Source: Thermobacillus sp. ZCTH02-B1
Lineage (GTDB): Bacteria > Bacillota > Bacilli > Paenibacillales > Paenibacillaceae
DNA length: 64,000 bases
Assembly: GCF_002159085.1 (NCBI RefSeq)
Contig: NZ_LZRU01000018.1
Coordinates: forward strand, 1 to 64,000
Reading direction: 5' to 3'
Below are positions 45,068 to 54,551 of the stretch, in pieces (the first letter of the stretch is position 1; each line of letters begins with the position of its first letter). Under the pieces are notes generated by a model that was not told the origin of the DNA, made no database searches, and saw only the letters and a list, made by a program, of their open reading frames with translations. A program made the translations under genes and the position numbers.

Positions 45068-45340
45068 TTACTTGACGGCTTCTTTCAGCTTGTTGCCCGC
45101 CTTGAAAGCCGGGACCCTCGACGCAGGAATTTCGATCGTCTTGCCCGTTTGCGGGTTGCGGCCCTTGCGGCTGTTGCGCTTGCGCGTCTCGAACGTGCCG
45201 AAGCCGATCAGTTGAACCTTTTCGCCGGCTTGCAGCGCGGCCGTCACTTCGCCGAGAAAACCGTTCAGCACCGTCTCGACGTCGCGCTTCGAGAGCCCGC
45301 TCTTCGCCGCAATGTTGTTGATCAGATCCGTTTTGTTCAT
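45068..45340 (-). CDS. hbs: DNA-binding protein HU
   Basis: A 90-residue histone-like protein. The ATG at 45340 (AGGAGG upstream) gives MNKTDLINNIAAKSGLSKRD; the DNA-wrapping arm region GRNPQTGKTIEIPASRVPAF is complete. HU lies between yabN/mazG and yabO in Paenibacillaceae-like order. Longer upstream frame is not coding. Confidence 0.97.
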   Translation of the reverse strand: MNKTDLINNIAAKSGLSKRDVETVLNGFLGEVTAALQAGEKVQLIGFGTFETRKRNSRKGRNPQTGKTIEIPASRVPAFKAGNKLKEAVK

Positions 45341-45537
45341 CCTTTCACAGCCTCCTGATTTCCTTCTTCTTAATTGATATTGTATCCGCAGTGACCGCGC
45401 GGCCGCCGACCGGCTGATCCGCAGCGGCAATGCATGTATCCGCATCTTCTATTCTTTCCGGGAACGGGAAAATCCTGCCGGTCCGCGTCAAATTTTTCGA
45501 TTTGCCGGGGGAAATCGCGGGAAAACGTCGAAAAGTC

Positions 45538-47019
45538 CTAGTTCTTTCGTTTCGCTTCCTCCCACCAACGATCCATTTCTTCCAGATTCGTCTGGTCGAA
45601 GGTCCTGCCGCTTTGTTTCAATTGCTCTTCGATATAGGCGAATCTCCGGCCGAACTTCGCATTCGTCCGGGCAAGCGCCTCCTCCGGATCGGCGCCGATG
45701 AACCGCGCGACGTTGACGGCGGCGAACAGCAGATCGCCGAGCTCCTGCGCCTGCGCCTCCCGGTCCCTGCCGGACGCGATCGCGTCGCGCAGCTCCCGGA
45801 GCTCCTCGCCGACCTTGTCCAGCGCCGGTCCGATCTCCGGCCAGTCGAAACCGACCTTGGCCGCCTTCTTCTGCAGCTCGTACGCCTTCAGGAGCGCGGG
45901 CAGATCGCGCGGAATCCCGTCCAGCACGGACGACCTTTCCGGGAGTCCCCTGCGCCGCTTCTCCTCCGCCTTCATCCGCTCCCAGTTCGCAAGCGCCTCG
46001 TCCGCGTTTGCCGCTCCGACCTCGCCGAACACGTGCGGATGGCGGAACAGCAGCTTCTCGTTCAGCGACTGGATGACGTCGTAGATGTCGAACGTGCCGT
46101 TCTCCGCCTCCATCTGGCTGTGCAGCATCACCTGCAGCAGCACGTCGCCGAGCTCTTCCTGCATGCCGGCGGGATCGTCGTTGTCGATCGCTTCGATCGC
46201 CTCATACGTCTCCTCGATGAAATTTTTCCGGATGGACCGGTGCGTCTGCTCCCGATCCCAGGGGCATCCGTTCGGACCGCGGAGAATCTCGACGATCTCC
46301 TTCAGCCGGTCGAACGACCGGTTGCGCAGCATCGGATCGTCGGATTTCGGCAGCCAGACCAGCGTCATGTCGCCGTACGTTTCCAACCGGTCCAGCTCGT
46401 GCAGCGGCACCGTCTCGATCCGCTCCTCGCCCGGAACGCCCAGCGCGTGCCCGATCGTCACCGGATGGTCGTCGGGATAGCGCTCCATCAGCGACAGCTT
46501 GACGTCCGACGCGATCAGCCGGTCGTACACCTGGGCGATGACGGTATGGATCTCCGGTCGCAGCAGGGAAGGTTTCACGTCCGATGCGTCAAGGAGCTGG
46601 AACCCTTCGATCGGATCGAAGCCGAGCCGGACGAACGCCTGGTCGAGGAAACTTTCGCCGCCGACGATTTCAAGCCCGACGCCGGCGCCTGCGCACCGCT
46701 CGCGGAGCAGCCGGACCGTGCGCTCGGCCACCATCGGATGACCCGGCACCGCGTAGAGGATCGTCCCTCCGTCCTCCCGCGCCAGACGGATCAGCTCGTC
46801 CGCGATCCGCTCGTACACCTCCGGGAACGAATCCGACTGCTCGTACAGGTGGTCGAAGGACCGGAAGTCCAGCCCGTCTCCCGCCAATTTCCGAACCGCG
46901 GGATGGCTTGAAGTCCGCACATAGCGCCGCGGCGTCTCCCGAATCCTCCGCCAGACGCCCAACGTGATATGGTCTTCGCCGCCGGACCCGAGCCCCGCGA
47001 CGATGATGGTCGGTTTCAT
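45538..47019 (-). CDS. mazG: YabN: tetrapyrrole methylase-like / MazG fusion protein
   Basis: A 493-residue two-domain protein. The N-terminal half (about 1-220) has the tetrapyrrole methylase fold (TIIVAGLGSGGEDHIT, YAVPGHPMVAERT). The C-terminal half holds MazG-type pyrophosphohydrolase helices with the repeated motif FIEETYEAIEAIDNDD and EELGDVLLQVMLHSQ. It is thought to hydrolyse non-canonical or modified nucleotides. The ATG at 47019 is 13 bases from GGAGG, a long spacing; no better in-frame start is seen. Confidence 0.93.
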   Translation of the reverse strand: MKPTIIVAGLGSGGEDHITLGVWRRIRETPRRYVRTSSHPAVRKLAGDGLDFRSFDHLYEQSDSFPEVYERIADELIRLAREDGGTILYAVPGHPMVAERTVRLLRERCAGAGVGLEIVGGESFLDQAFVRLGFDPIEGFQLLDASDVKPSLLRPEIHTVIAQVYDRLIASDVKLSLMERYPDDHPVTIGHALGVPGEERIETVPLHELDRLETYGDMTLVWLPKSDDPMLRNRSFDRLKEIVEILRGPNGCPWDREQTHRSIRKNFIEETYEAIEAIDNDDPAGMQEELGDVLLQVMLHSQMEAENGTFDIYDVIQSLNEKLLFRHPHVFGEVGAANADEALANWERMKAEEKRRRGLPERSSVLDGIPRDLPALLKAYELQKKAAKVGFDWPEIGPALDKVGEELRELRDAIASGRDREAQAQELGDLLFAAVNVARFIGADPEEALARTNAKFGRRFAYIEEQLKQSGRTFDQTNLEEMDRWWEEAKRKN

Positions 47020-47184
47020 CGCGTCCGTGTTTCCTCCTTCCGCCGCGGCCCGTCGGCCGCCGTCCACCATTATACCATTTCAGGCGGCGTTTGCCTCTCC
47101 CAAGCCGCACAACAAAAGCTCCCCCTTGCGCCGGACGCCGCATGGGGAAGCCTGATGCCGAACGGGCTTTCGGATTACTGCTCC

Positions 47185-47727
47185 TTACTGCTCCATCTGT
47201 TTCGCCAGGAAACCGGCGGCCGTCTCCGCCATCTTCGCTTCCATTTGCCCCATCTTCACGCCTTCTTCCTTGCTGACGAGCACGACGGCTCCGATCGGAT
47301 CACCGCCGGCGACGATCGGCGCCACCGCGATCGAGCTGTACTGGTCCTCCGTGTCCTTGACCAGCTCGAACCGGCCGCCGTTCGGCTCGAGCACGGGCTT
47401 CCGGTTTTCCATGCTCTGCTCGAGCAGCGAGCCGACCGGCTTGTCCAGAAATTCCTTCTTCGACGCGCCGGCCACGGCGATGATCGTGTCGCGGTCGCAG
47501 ATCATGGCGATATGACCCGTGCTTTCGTACAGCGATTCCGCGTATTCCTTCGCGAAATCGCCGAGCTCCCCGATCGGGGAATACTTTTTCAGGATGACCT
47601 CGCCGTCCCGGTCGACGAAGATCTCCAGCGGGTCGCCTTCACGTATTCTCAGCGTACGGCGGATTTCCTTCGGGATCACGACGCGGCCGAGGTCGTCGAT
47701 CCGGCGGACGATACCTGTTGCTTTCAT
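47185..47727 (-). CDS. spoVT: Stage V sporulation protein T (AbrB-like regulator)
   Basis: A 180-residue regulator of forespore genes under SigG. The N-terminal swapped-hairpin AbrB domain is MKATGIVRRIDDLGRVVIPK onward (1-50), and the C-terminal part (about 60-180) is a GAF-like domain. In Bacillus it directly follows mfd; here about 9 kb intervenes. Confidence 0.96.
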   Translation of the reverse strand: MKATGIVRRIDDLGRVVIPKEIRRTLRIREGDPLEIFVDRDGEVILKKYSPIGELGDFAKEYAESLYESTGHIAMICDRDTIIAVAGASKKEFLDKPVGSLLEQSMENRKPVLEPNGGRFELVKDTEDQYSSIAVAPIVAGGDPIGAVVLVSKEEGVKMGQMEAKMAETAAGFLAKQMEQ

Positions 47728-47883
47728 GCTGATGCCCCACTTTCGCTCAAGATTTGGATTCGGCAGAATCCAGCGGAGACAATCGGGACTTGAGACCCTG
47801 GCCTATGTGAGACCGCCTCCCGGACCGGCGAACGCCCTCCGGTCCGGGTGCGGCATTTTTGTGAGCCAGAAGCGATCTGCCCA

Positions 47884-47914
47884 TAGTATTCAACTGCTCC
47901 AAGCACGTTTATGC
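47884..47914 (-). promoter_or_regulatory. Possible SigG-type promoter of spoVT
   Basis: On the minus strand GCATA (47914-47910) and AATACTA (47890-47884) are 19 bases apart, close to the SigG pattern (GMATR, about 18, CATACTA). It lies about 155 bases before the spoVT start. The 342-base gap (47728-48069) otherwise holds a CCGGACCGG/CCGGTCCGG stem and no gene. Confidence 0.35.
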
Positions 47915-47984
47915 GCTCGTGCGGAACGCTCCGCATGCGCCGTCGGCGCGGCGCTCCCGATATCTCCAGCATTTTCCGGAACGG

Positions 47985-48024
47985 AAACCGGCCGGCCAGG
48001 TCCCGCTTGCCTGACCGGCCGGTT
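47985..48024 (-). terminator. Hairpin after the PDGLE gene
   Basis: Arms AACCGGCCGGTCAGG and CCTGGCCGGCCGGTT (minus strand) pair with one G-T across a 9-base loop, about 45 bases past the PDGLE gene stop. The T run is weak, so this is a probable end of the urt-cbiM unit. Confidence 0.55.
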
Positions 48025-48069
48025 CGGAGCCGGAAATCCGTATTCCGGGGGCATCCCGGTCCCGTCCGC

Positions 48070-48408
48070 CTACCGCTCCTTCTTCGCCAGCGCGCGCAGC
48101 GCGCACCACAGCACGGCGCCCAGGACGCCGGAACCGATCAGGCCGGCCAGTCCCGTCCGCGCGGCCTCCCCGCGAATGCCGGGCACTTCGTAGTCCGGCA
48201 TCGGCGAGAACGAATGAACGGCGGTCTCCCGGTCGATGAAGCCGAGATCCCCGGCGACGCGCTCGAGGCCGTCGGGAAGGTCGGACGCCCAGGGCGAGAG
48301 AAGGCCCGCCGCGGCCAACGTCAGCACGGCCAGCACGATCCATTTGCGCCGGTTGCCCGTGAGCCGGTACTCGCCGCGTTCTCCGCCGCTTTCGCGTCCG
48401 CCGCTCAT
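48070..48408 (-). CDS. PDGLE domain protein (CbiN/NikN-like)
   Basis: A 112-residue membrane protein with two transmembrane helices and the PDGLE motif in PWASDLPDGLERVAGDLGF (about residues 43-61). In Co/Ni ECF transporters this part replaces CbiN as the small partner of CbiM/NikM. Its start overlaps the cbiM stop by 4 bases (ATGA). The metal is likely nickel because of the urea transporter upstream; this is inference. Confidence 0.85.
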   Translation of the reverse strand: MSGGRESGGERGEYRLTGNRRKWIVLAVLTLAAAGLLSPWASDLPDGLERVAGDLGFIDRETAVHSFSPMPDYEVPGIRGEAARTGLAGLIGSGVLGAVLWCALRALAKKER

Positions 48409-49058
48409 GCGGGCGCACCTCCCCGCAAGGCGTCTTCCCGGATGGCGCGGGAGACGCCGCGCTCCGTCAGGCAGAGGACGGCCGCCGTCGTGATCAGCCC
48501 TTCTCCGATGCCGATGAGCGCGTGCCATCCGACCATCGCGCCCAGCACGGCGGGGAGCGGCGCGGCGCCGGACAGCGCCAGCAGCAGCGCGACGCCGCAG
48601 GCGGCGGCCACGATCGACACCCACGCCGCGGCGAACGACGCCGCGGCCCGCAGCCGGCCCTTCATCAGCCGGAGCGCGGCCCGGTAGGAGCCGTGCCCGA
48701 CGAACGAGCCGATCACGGCCGTGCACAAGATGTTCGCGCCGAGCGCGGTGATGCCGCCGTCATGGAACAGCACCGCCTGAATGATCAGCACGGCCGTCAT
48801 GATCGCCGCGGCCGCCCACGGCCCGAACAGGATCGCGGCCAGCGCGCTGCCGAGGAAATGCCCCGACGTCCCGCCGGCGATCGGGAAATTCAGCATCTGC
48901 GCCGCGAAGATGAACGCGCCGGTCAGCGCCGCCGCCGGCACCCGGGGCCTTGCAAGCTCCGACCGCGTCCTGCGCAGCGCGCAAACCGCCGCCGCCGCTC
49001 CGGCCGCCGTCGTCGCCGCGCAGACTTCCATGCTCAAATATCCGTCCGGTATATGCAT
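48405..49058 (-). CDS. cbiM: CbiM/NikM-type cobalt or nickel ECF transporter S component
   Basis: A 217-residue membrane protein. The N-terminus MHIPDGYLS (His2 binds the metal in the family) defines the CbiM/NikM group; ATG at 49058 follows AAGGAGG. LNFPIAGGTSGHFLG and FHDGGITALGANI are conserved metal-path motifs. It follows urtE by 62 bases. The ATPase (CbiO) and T-component (CbiQ) genes are not next to it; they must lie elsewhere or CbiMN works alone. Confidence 0.9.
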   Translation of the reverse strand: MHIPDGYLSMEVCAATTAAGAAAAVCALRRTRSELARPRVPAAALTGAFIFAAQMLNFPIAGGTSGHFLGSALAAILFGPWAAAAIMTAVLIIQAVLFHDGGITALGANILCTAVIGSFVGHGSYRAALRLMKGRLRAAASFAAAWVSIVAAACGVALLLALSGAAPLPAVLGAMVGWHALIGIGEGLITTAAVLCLTERGVSRAIREDALRGGAPA

Positions 49059-49120
49059 GCCAAATGCCTCCTTCCGTATATGCGTCCGGCCCGCCGCGCT
49101 CCGGATTCCGGCCGGCCGGG

Positions 49121-49822
49121 TCACACCGCCAGGTGCCGGTGCACGACGTCGTCGGTCAGCTCCGACGCTTCGCCCTGCCAGACGATCGCGCCCCGGTCCA
49201 TCATGTAGAAATAGTCGCCGACGCTGCGCACGAACTCGAGGTCCTGTTCCGCCAGCAGGATCGCCGTCCTTCCCTCGCGCTTGATGTCGCGGATGACTTC
49301 GCGGATCTCCGCGACGATCGACGGCTGGATCCCCTCGCACGGCTCGTCGAGCAGCAGCAATTCCGGCCGCGAGGCGAGCGCCCGCGCGAAGGCGAGCTGC
49401 TGCTGCTGGCCGCCGCTCAGGTCCCCGCCGCGCCGCCCGTACAGCGTGGGCAGCGCCGGGAAGCGCGCGATCGCCTCCTCCGGAACCGTCCTCAGCCGCC
49501 CGCCCGCGGCCTCGAGCCCGAGCACCAGATTGTCGTACACCGTAAGCAGCGGGAAGATCTCCCGTCCCTGCGGCACGTAGCCGATGCCGCGCCGGGCCCG
49601 GACGCCCGGCGGACGGCCGGTCAGATCCTCGCCCTTGAACGTGACGCTGCCCCTGCGCGCCTTCAGCACGCCCATGATGCCCTTCATGAGCGTCGTCTTG
49701 CCGACGCCGTTGCGGCCGAGCAGGCAGACGACCTGCCCCGGCCCTACGTCCAGCGACACCCCGCGCAGGATGACGGTGCCGCCGTAGCCCGTCTCAAGCT
49801 GTCGAACGGCCAGCATCCGCAT
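49121..49822 (-). CDS. urtE: Urea ABC transporter ATP-binding protein UrtE
   Basis: A 233-residue ATPase with Walker A GRNGVGKTT, signature LSGGQQQQLAFARAL and Walker B ELLLLDEP followed by CEGIQPSIV, a sequence typical of UrtE in the branched-chain amino acid/urea family. It overlaps urtD by 29 bases. Confidence 0.95.
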   Translation of the reverse strand: MRMLAVRQLETGYGGTVILRGVSLDVGPGQVVCLLGRNGVGKTTLMKGIMGVLKARRGSVTFKGEDLTGRPPGVRARRGIGYVPQGREIFPLLTVYDNLVLGLEAAGGRLRTVPEEAIARFPALPTLYGRRGGDLSGGQQQQLAFARALASRPELLLLDEPCEGIQPSIVAEIREVIRDIKREGRTAILLAEQDLEFVRSVGDYFYMMDRGAIVWQGEASELTDDVVHRHLAV

Positions 49823-50636
49823 CCCGCCTTCGTCCGAGGTAGACTTCCATCACGCGCTCGTCCCGCTGCACTTCGTCGACGGACCCCTCGGCGAGCAGTC
49901 TCCCCTCGTGCATGACGGTGACCGAACTCGCGAAGTTCCGCACGAACTCCATGTCGTGCTCCACGACGACGACCGACCGCCTGCGCGCGATCTCGCGCAG
50001 CAGGAGGCCCGTCTTCTCCGTCTCCCGGTCCGTCATGCCGGCCGCCGGCTCGTCGAGCAGCAGCACCTCCGGCTCCTGCATCAGCATCATGCCGATCTCC
50101 AGCCACTGCTTCTCGCCGTGGGAGAGGCTCCCGGCCTTCCGGCCGGCCTTCGCCTCCAGGCCGATCATCCGGAGCTGCTCCGCGATGCGCTCCTCGTCGG
50201 CGGGGGTCATCTTCGCCCGCAGCGTCGCGAACACGCCCCGGTCCTGGCGCATCGCGATCTCGAGATGCTCGCGCACCGTAAGCGACGGGAAGATCGACGG
50301 CGCCTGGAATTTCCGCCCGATCCCGAGCCGCGCGATCTGGTGCTCCCGCCGTTTCGTGAGATCGATCTCCCCCCGGAACAGGACGCGGCCGGACGCCGGC
50401 TTCACCTTCCCGCAGATGACGTCCAGCAGCGTCGTCTTGCCCGCGCCGTTCGGACCGATCAGGAACCGGAGCTCGCCCTGCCGGAGCGTGAAATTCATCC
50501 CCTGCAGCGCCTTGAACCCGTCGAAATCGACGACAATCTCCTCACACCGGAGAATGCCGGACGCCTTCCGCGCCTCCGGCTTCTGCGCCGGCCGCATTTC
50601 CAAATCCGCCAACGCCTCCGCTTCCACCGCCCGCAT
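49794..50636 (-). CDS. urtD: Urea ABC transporter ATP-binding protein UrtD
   Basis: A 280-residue ATPase with Walker [10 protein letters not shown], signature [15 protein letters not shown] and Walker [18 protein letters not shown], characteristic of UrtD. The ATG at 50636 lies behind AAGGAGGGAG. The first 95 bases overlap the 3' end of urtC in another frame, so the first 30 residues have no family counterpart; ATG 50597 is an alternative start. Confidence 0.94.
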   Translation of the reverse strand: MRAVEAEALADLEMRPAQKPEARKASGILRCEEIVVDFDGFKALQGMNFTLRQGELRFLIGPNGAGKTTLLDVICGKVKPASGRVLFRGEIDLTKRREHQIARLGIGRKFQAPSIFPSLTVREHLEIAMRQDRGVFATLRAKMTPADEERIAEQLRMIGLEAKAGRKAGSLSHGEKQWLEIGMMLMQEPEVLLLDEPAAGMTDRETEKTGLLLREIARRRSVVVVEHDMEFVRNFASSVTVMHEGRLLAEGSVDEVQRDERVMEVYLGRRRDADAGRSTA

Positions 50637-51690
50637 CGGTTCTCTCCCTCCTTCTTCTCAGCGCCGCCGGCAGGTCGACGAGCCCCGCCAGCCCGCGCGG
50701 CATGAAGATGACGACCGCGACGAACAGCAGCCCGATCAGCAGCGTCCACAGTTCGGGATACGATTCGCTGAGCAGGCTCTTCGCCCCGTTCATGAGGATC
50801 GCGCCGAGCACCGCGCCGACGAGCGTGCCGCGGCCGCCGATCGCCACCCAGAGCACCATCTCGATGGACGGCACGATGCCCATCATCGACGGGGAAATGA
50901 TCCCGACGTGCAGCACGAACAGCATGCCCGCCAGCCCCGCCAGCCCGGCGGAGATGCAAAACGCGGTCACCTGGTAGCGGGACGGGTCGTAGCCGATGAA
51001 CCGCGCCCGGTTCTCCCCGTCCCGGATCGCCCGCAGCACGCGCCCGAAACGGCTCCCCGCCAGATACCGGCAAAGGGCGAACGCCGCCAGCAGCGCAACG
51101 GCCGTCACGAGGTACAGCCACACCTTCACCCGCGGATCGGAAAGCCTCAGCCCGAACAGCGTGGTGTAGCCGGTGATGCCGTTCGTTCCGCCCGTGTAGG
51201 CCTGCTGCCCGACAAACAGCGTCGTCGTGATGATGACGAGCGCCTGCGTCAGGATCGTGAAATAGACGCCCTTGATCCGGCTCTGGAACGTGAACCAGCC
51301 GAGCAGCAGGGCGAGCAGCATCGGAAGCAGCAGGCCGGCCAGCATCGCGAAGGCCGGCGATCCGAACGGCTTCCAGAACCACGGCAGCTTCGTCAGGCCG
51401 CTCCAGCTCATGAAGTCCGGCAGCTTCCCGCCGGAAGCGACGAGCTTCAGGTGCATCGCCATCGCGTACGCGCCGAGGCCGAAGAAGACGCCGTGGCCGA
51501 GGCTCAGGACGCCGGTGTATCCCCAGAGGAGATCGAGGCCGAGCGCCACGATGGCGAGCGCGAGGAACTTCGCCAGCAGATTCAGGCGGAAGTCGTTCAG
51601 ATAGAGCGGCGCGCCGAGCAGCGCGGACGCGGCCGCGGCATACCCGGCGAGCAGCCAGACGCGCCGGGGCGCCAGGGAGAAGACGGACAT
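50542..51690 (-). CDS. urtC: Urea ABC transporter permease UrtC
   Basis: A 382-residue permease of the LivM type with about ten transmembrane helices. [20 protein letters not shown] and [19 protein letters not shown] are typical of UrtC. After the expected end near [13 protein letters not shown] it carries an extra Gly-rich tail of about 30 residues that is read through the start of urtD. Confidence 0.94.
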   Translation of the reverse strand: MSVFSLAPRRVWLLAGYAAAASALLGAPLYLNDFRLNLLAKFLALAIVALGLDLLWGYTGVLSLGHGVFFGLGAYAMAMHLKLVASGGKLPDFMSWSGLTKLPWFWKPFGSPAFAMLAGLLLPMLLALLLGWFTFQSRIKGVYFTILTQALVIITTTLFVGQQAYTGGTNGITGYTTLFGLRLSDPRVKVWLYLVTAVALLAAFALCRYLAGSRFGRVLRAIRDGENRARFIGYDPSRYQVTAFCISAGLAGLAGMLFVLHVGIISPSMMGIVPSIEMVLWVAIGGRGTLVGAVLGAILMNGAKSLLSESYPELWTLLIGLLFVAVVIFMPRGLAGLVDLPAALRRRRERTDAGGGSGGVGGFGNAAGAEAGGAEGVRHSPV

Positions 51691-51724
51691 GACGCTTCAC
51701 CTCCCGCTTGCGGTTTTGGGTCCG

Positions 51725-52633
51725 TCATGTGTCGAGCGAGCGCGTCCGCACGGCGATGATCCCCCGCGGTTTCCACTGCAGGAACAGGATGACGGCCAGG
51801 AAGACGAGCACCTTGCCCAGCGACGCGGTCGTCCAGAATTCGAACAGCGTGTTCGCCATCCCGATGCCGAGCGCCCCGAGCACGGAGCCGATCAGCTTGC
51901 CGACGCCGCCGAGCACGACGACCATGAACGCGTCGACGATGTAATAGGTGCCGATCGACGGACCGATCGGGCCGATCAGCGTGAGCGCGCAGCCGGCGAC
52001 GCCGGCGATGCCGGAACCGATCGCGAACGTGACCGCGTCGACGCGCCGCGTCGAGATGCCGAGACAGGCCGCCATGTCGCGGTTCTGCATGACCGCCCGC
52101 ATCCGCCGCCCCGCCGGCGTGCGGTAGATGTACCCGTACATGAGGAGCAGCACAAAGGCGACCAGCGCGATGATGAACAGCCGTTTGTAAGGCAGCACGA
52201 CGCCCTCCATGACCGTCCAGCCGCCGTTCAGCCAGCCCGGACTCGTGACCGCGACGTTCGGCGCGCCGAAGATCGAGCGGGCGGCCTGCTGCAGCGCGAG
52301 GCCGACGCCCCAGGTGGCAAGCAGGCTGTCCAGCGGGCGGCCGTAGAGGAAGCGGATCAGCGACGTCTCGAGGATGAGGCCGAACAGGAAGCTGACCAGA
52401 AAGCTCACCGGTATGGCCAGCACGAAATACCAGTCGAACACCGCTTCGGGCAGCGCCGCGAGAAACAGGTTCTGCGTGACGAACGCCGCATACGCGCCGA
52501 TCATGATCATCTCGCCGTGCGCCATGTTGATGACGTTCATCAGACCGAACGTGATCGCAAGCCCCAAAGCGATGAGCAGCAGGATCGAGCTCAGGCTGAT
52601 CCCGTTGAACAGTTGAAGCAGCATCACTTCCAT
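51725..52633 (-). CDS. urtB: Urea ABC transporter permease UrtB
   Basis: A 302-residue LivH-type permease with about eight transmembrane helices. [19 protein letters not shown] and the central [18 protein letters not shown] are UrtB hallmarks. I chose ATG 52633 because GGAGGG lies 7 bases upstream; a TTG two codons earlier is too close. It lies 76 bases after urtA. Confidence 0.95.
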   Translation of the reverse strand: MEVMLLQLFNGISLSSILLLIALGLAITFGLMNVINMAHGEMIMIGAYAAFVTQNLFLAALPEAVFDWYFVLAIPVSFLVSFLFGLILETSLIRFLYGRPLDSLLATWGVGLALQQAARSIFGAPNVAVTSPGWLNGGWTVMEGVVLPYKRLFIIALVAFVLLLMYGYIYRTPAGRRMRAVMQNRDMAACLGISTRRVDAVTFAIGSGIAGVAGCALTLIGPIGPSIGTYYIVDAFMVVVLGGVGKLIGSVLGALGIGMANTLFEFWTTASLGKVLVFLAVILFLQWKPRGIIAVRTRSLDT

Positions 52634-52709
52634 GGCCAACCCCTCCCTCCGCCGGGAAGCGGAAGCGCCCGGTCAAGCCGGGCGTCCCCCGCCGGGCTGC
52701 GGCCCGCGG

Positions 52710-54029
52710 TCATTCTTCGGCCAGACCGGCCGCCCATTCGTAGCCGGTCAGGTACGGGTCGGGCTTCACGGGGCCGTCCGTCGCCCACAGTTCCTTGAAC
52801 ATGCCGTCCGGCTGCACTTCGCCGATGCGGACCGTCTTGTAGATGTGCTGGTTGTCGCCGTCGATCGTCACCTTGCCTTCCGGCGCGTCGAACCCGATGC
52901 CCTTCGCCGCTTCGCGGACCGCGTCGACGTCGGTCGTGCCGGCCTTCTCGACGGCCGCGGCCCACAGGTACACCGCGATGTAGCCCGCTTCGATCGGGTC
53001 GGCGGTCACGCGGTCCCGGCCGTACTTCGCCTTGTAGGCTTCGACGAACGCCCGGTTTTCCGGCGTGTCGGTCGTCTGGAAGTAGTTCCACGCCGCGAGA
53101 TGGCCCGCCAGCACGTCGGCGCCGATGCCGCGGATCTCCTCCTCGGCGATCGAGACGGACAGCGTCGTCAGATCCTGCGCCGTGATGCCGGCGTCCTTCA
53201 ATTGCTTGAAGAACGCCACGTTGCTGTCGCCGTTCAGCGTGTTGTAGACGACGTCGGGATCCGCCTGCCGGATCTTGCTGATGATCGTGCTGAAGTCGGT
53301 ATGGCCGAGCGGCGTATATTCTTCGCCGACGACCTCGCCGCCTTCCGCCGCGAGCTGCGCCTTGATGATCTTGTTCGCCGTGCGCGGGAACACGTAGTCG
53401 GAGCCGAGCAGGAAGAACTTCTTGCCGCGGTTCTCCAGCAGCCACGTGACCGACGGCACGATCTGCTGGTTCGTCGTCGCGCCGGTATAGAAGATGTTCG
53501 GCGAAGCCTCGAGGCCTTCATATTGCACGGGATACCAGAGCAGGCCGTTCAGCTCCTCGAACACCGGCAGCATCGCCTTGCGGCTCGCCGAAGTCCAGCC
53601 GCCGAACACCGCCGCGACCTTGTCTTCCGAGAGCAGCTTGCGCGCCTTCTCGGCGAACGTCGGCCAGTCGGACGCGCCGTCCTCGACGATCGGCACGAGC
53701 TTCTTGCCAAGTACGCCGCCCTTCGCGTTGATCTCTTCAATCGCGAGCAGCTCCGCATCCTTGACGGACACTTCGCTGATCGCCATCGTGCCGCTCAGCG
53801 AGTGCAGGATGCCAACCTTGATCTCGTCCCCTTCGTCCCCGGAAGCCGCGCCTTCGCCGGAGGATTCCCCGCCGGCAGAACCCCCCGCATTTGCGCCCGA
53901 CGAACCGCCGGACCCGGACGAGCCGCCCGATCCGGTGTTTCCGCCGCCACCGCCGCAGCCCGTCAGCGCCAGCGCGCCGGCCAGCAGCAGCATCATCGCC
54001 GAAAGCCAGATCTTCCTCCGTTTTCCCAT
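52710..54029 (-). CDS. urtA: Urea ABC transporter substrate-binding lipoprotein UrtA
   Basis: A 439-residue extracellular binding protein. The ATG at 54029 (GGGGAG upstream) gives a signal peptide ending in lipobox ALTGC. A Gly/Ser linker (about 25-65) precedes the type 1 periplasmic-binding fold. [45 protein letters not shown] and [13 protein letters not shown] are distinctive for UrtA over LivK. It heads urtABCDE-cbiM-PDGLE. Confidence 0.96.
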   Translation of the reverse strand: MGKRRKIWLSAMMLLLAGALALTGCGGGGGNTGSGGSSGSGGSSGANAGGSAGGESSGEGAASGDEGDEIKVGILHSLSGTMAISEVSVKDAELLAIEEINAKGGVLGKKLVPIVEDGASDWPTFAEKARKLLSEDKVAAVFGGWTSASRKAMLPVFEELNGLLWYPVQYEGLEASPNIFYTGATTNQQIVPSVTWLLENRGKKFFLLGSDYVFPRTANKIIKAQLAAEGGEVVGEEYTPLGHTDFSTIISKIRQADPDVVYNTLNGDSNVAFFKQLKDAGITAQDLTTLSVSIAEEEIRGIGADVLAGHLAAWNYFQTTDTPENRAFVEAYKAKYGRDRVTADPIEAGYIAVYLWAAAVEKAGTTDVDAVREAAKGIGFDAPEGKVTIDGDNQHIYKTVRIGEVQPDGMFKELWATDGPVKPDPYLTGYEWAAGLAEE

Positions 54030-54099
54030 TCTCCCACTCCCCGTTATGTCACATTTCCGAACGTTGTTTCCCGATATCTCTGTAACGTTCGTGGTTTCC

Positions 54100-54128
54100 A
54101 TTATAGAGGCGGCACCGGTTTATGTCAA
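54100..54128 (-). promoter_or_regulatory. Consensus SigA promoter of the urt operon
   Basis: On the minus strand a perfect TTGACA (54128-54123), 17 bases, and a perfect TATAAT (54105-54100), 70 bases before the urtA ATG. The -35 lies inside a TnrA/GlnR box, so binding there would block polymerase. Confidence 0.88.
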
Positions 54129-54139
54129 TATATATAACA
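54123..54139. promoter_or_regulatory. TnrA/GlnR box 1, overlapping the urt -35
   Basis: TGTCAATATATATAACA matches the 17-base TnrA/GlnR consensus TGTNA-N7-TNACA at every fixed position. Overlap with the -35 suggests repression by GlnR in nitrogen excess. Confidence 0.85.
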
Positions 54140-54184
54140 TATTTTCCGGCAAACGGGACAATAGGGAGCATCATGGTTATTATA

Positions 54185-54201
54185 TGTTAATTTATATGAC
54201 A
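54185..54201. promoter_or_regulatory. TnrA/GlnR box 2, upstream of urt
   Basis: TGTTAATTTATATGACA also matches TGTNA-N7-TNACA fully. It is centred 62 bases (about six helical turns) upstream of box 1, a distance that would suit cooperative binding or activation from upstream. Confidence 0.82.
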
Positions 54202-54272
54202 TTTATGTGTGGCCGTTTCCCGGGCGCGTTCCCGGCGAACGCCGGACCCGCAACGACCCGAAGGGGGCGGTA

Positions 54273-54299
54273 ACGTTCGCGTCTCCGGGCCATATGATG
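54273..54299 (+). promoter_or_regulatory. Possible SigK promoter of the gerP-like cluster
   Basis: AC at 54273-54274, 16 bases, then CATATGATG at 54291-54299, close to the SigK pattern (AC, 16-17, CATAnnnTA). gerP of Bacillus is made in the mother cell under SigK (established knowledge). Confidence 0.4.
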
Positions 54300-54320
54300 A
54301 AATGACTGGAGGGGTGACAA

Positions 54321-54527
54321 ATGCCCACCGTTAACAATATTTTCAACCTGAAAATCACCAGCGTTTCGCAGAACGGTTCGATCAATTTCGGCAACACGCT
54401 TCAACGGGAGTTGGCCGTCAACCAGAAGATCATCGGCAGCAGCATCCTGATCGGCGACGGCAGCCTCGAGCTGAGCCGTCAGCTCAACAACGTGATCGAC
54501 CGGGATCTGCAGGATCAGATCAACTAG
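54321..54527 (+). CDS. GerPA/GerPF-family spore germination protein
   Basis: A 68-residue protein with the family pattern: MPTVNNIFNLKITSVSQNGS, INFGN, then a second glycine-rich turn and the end VIDRDLQDQIN. GerP proteins help germinants cross the spore coat. GGAGGGG lies 7 bases before the ATG. First gene of a plus-strand group divergent from urt. Confidence 0.8.
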   Translation: MPTVNNIFNLKITSVSQNGSINFGNTLQRELAVNQKIIGSSILIGDGSLELSRQLNNVIDRDLQDQIN

Positions 54528-54551
54528 CCTTCCGGTGGATGTGAAAGATAG

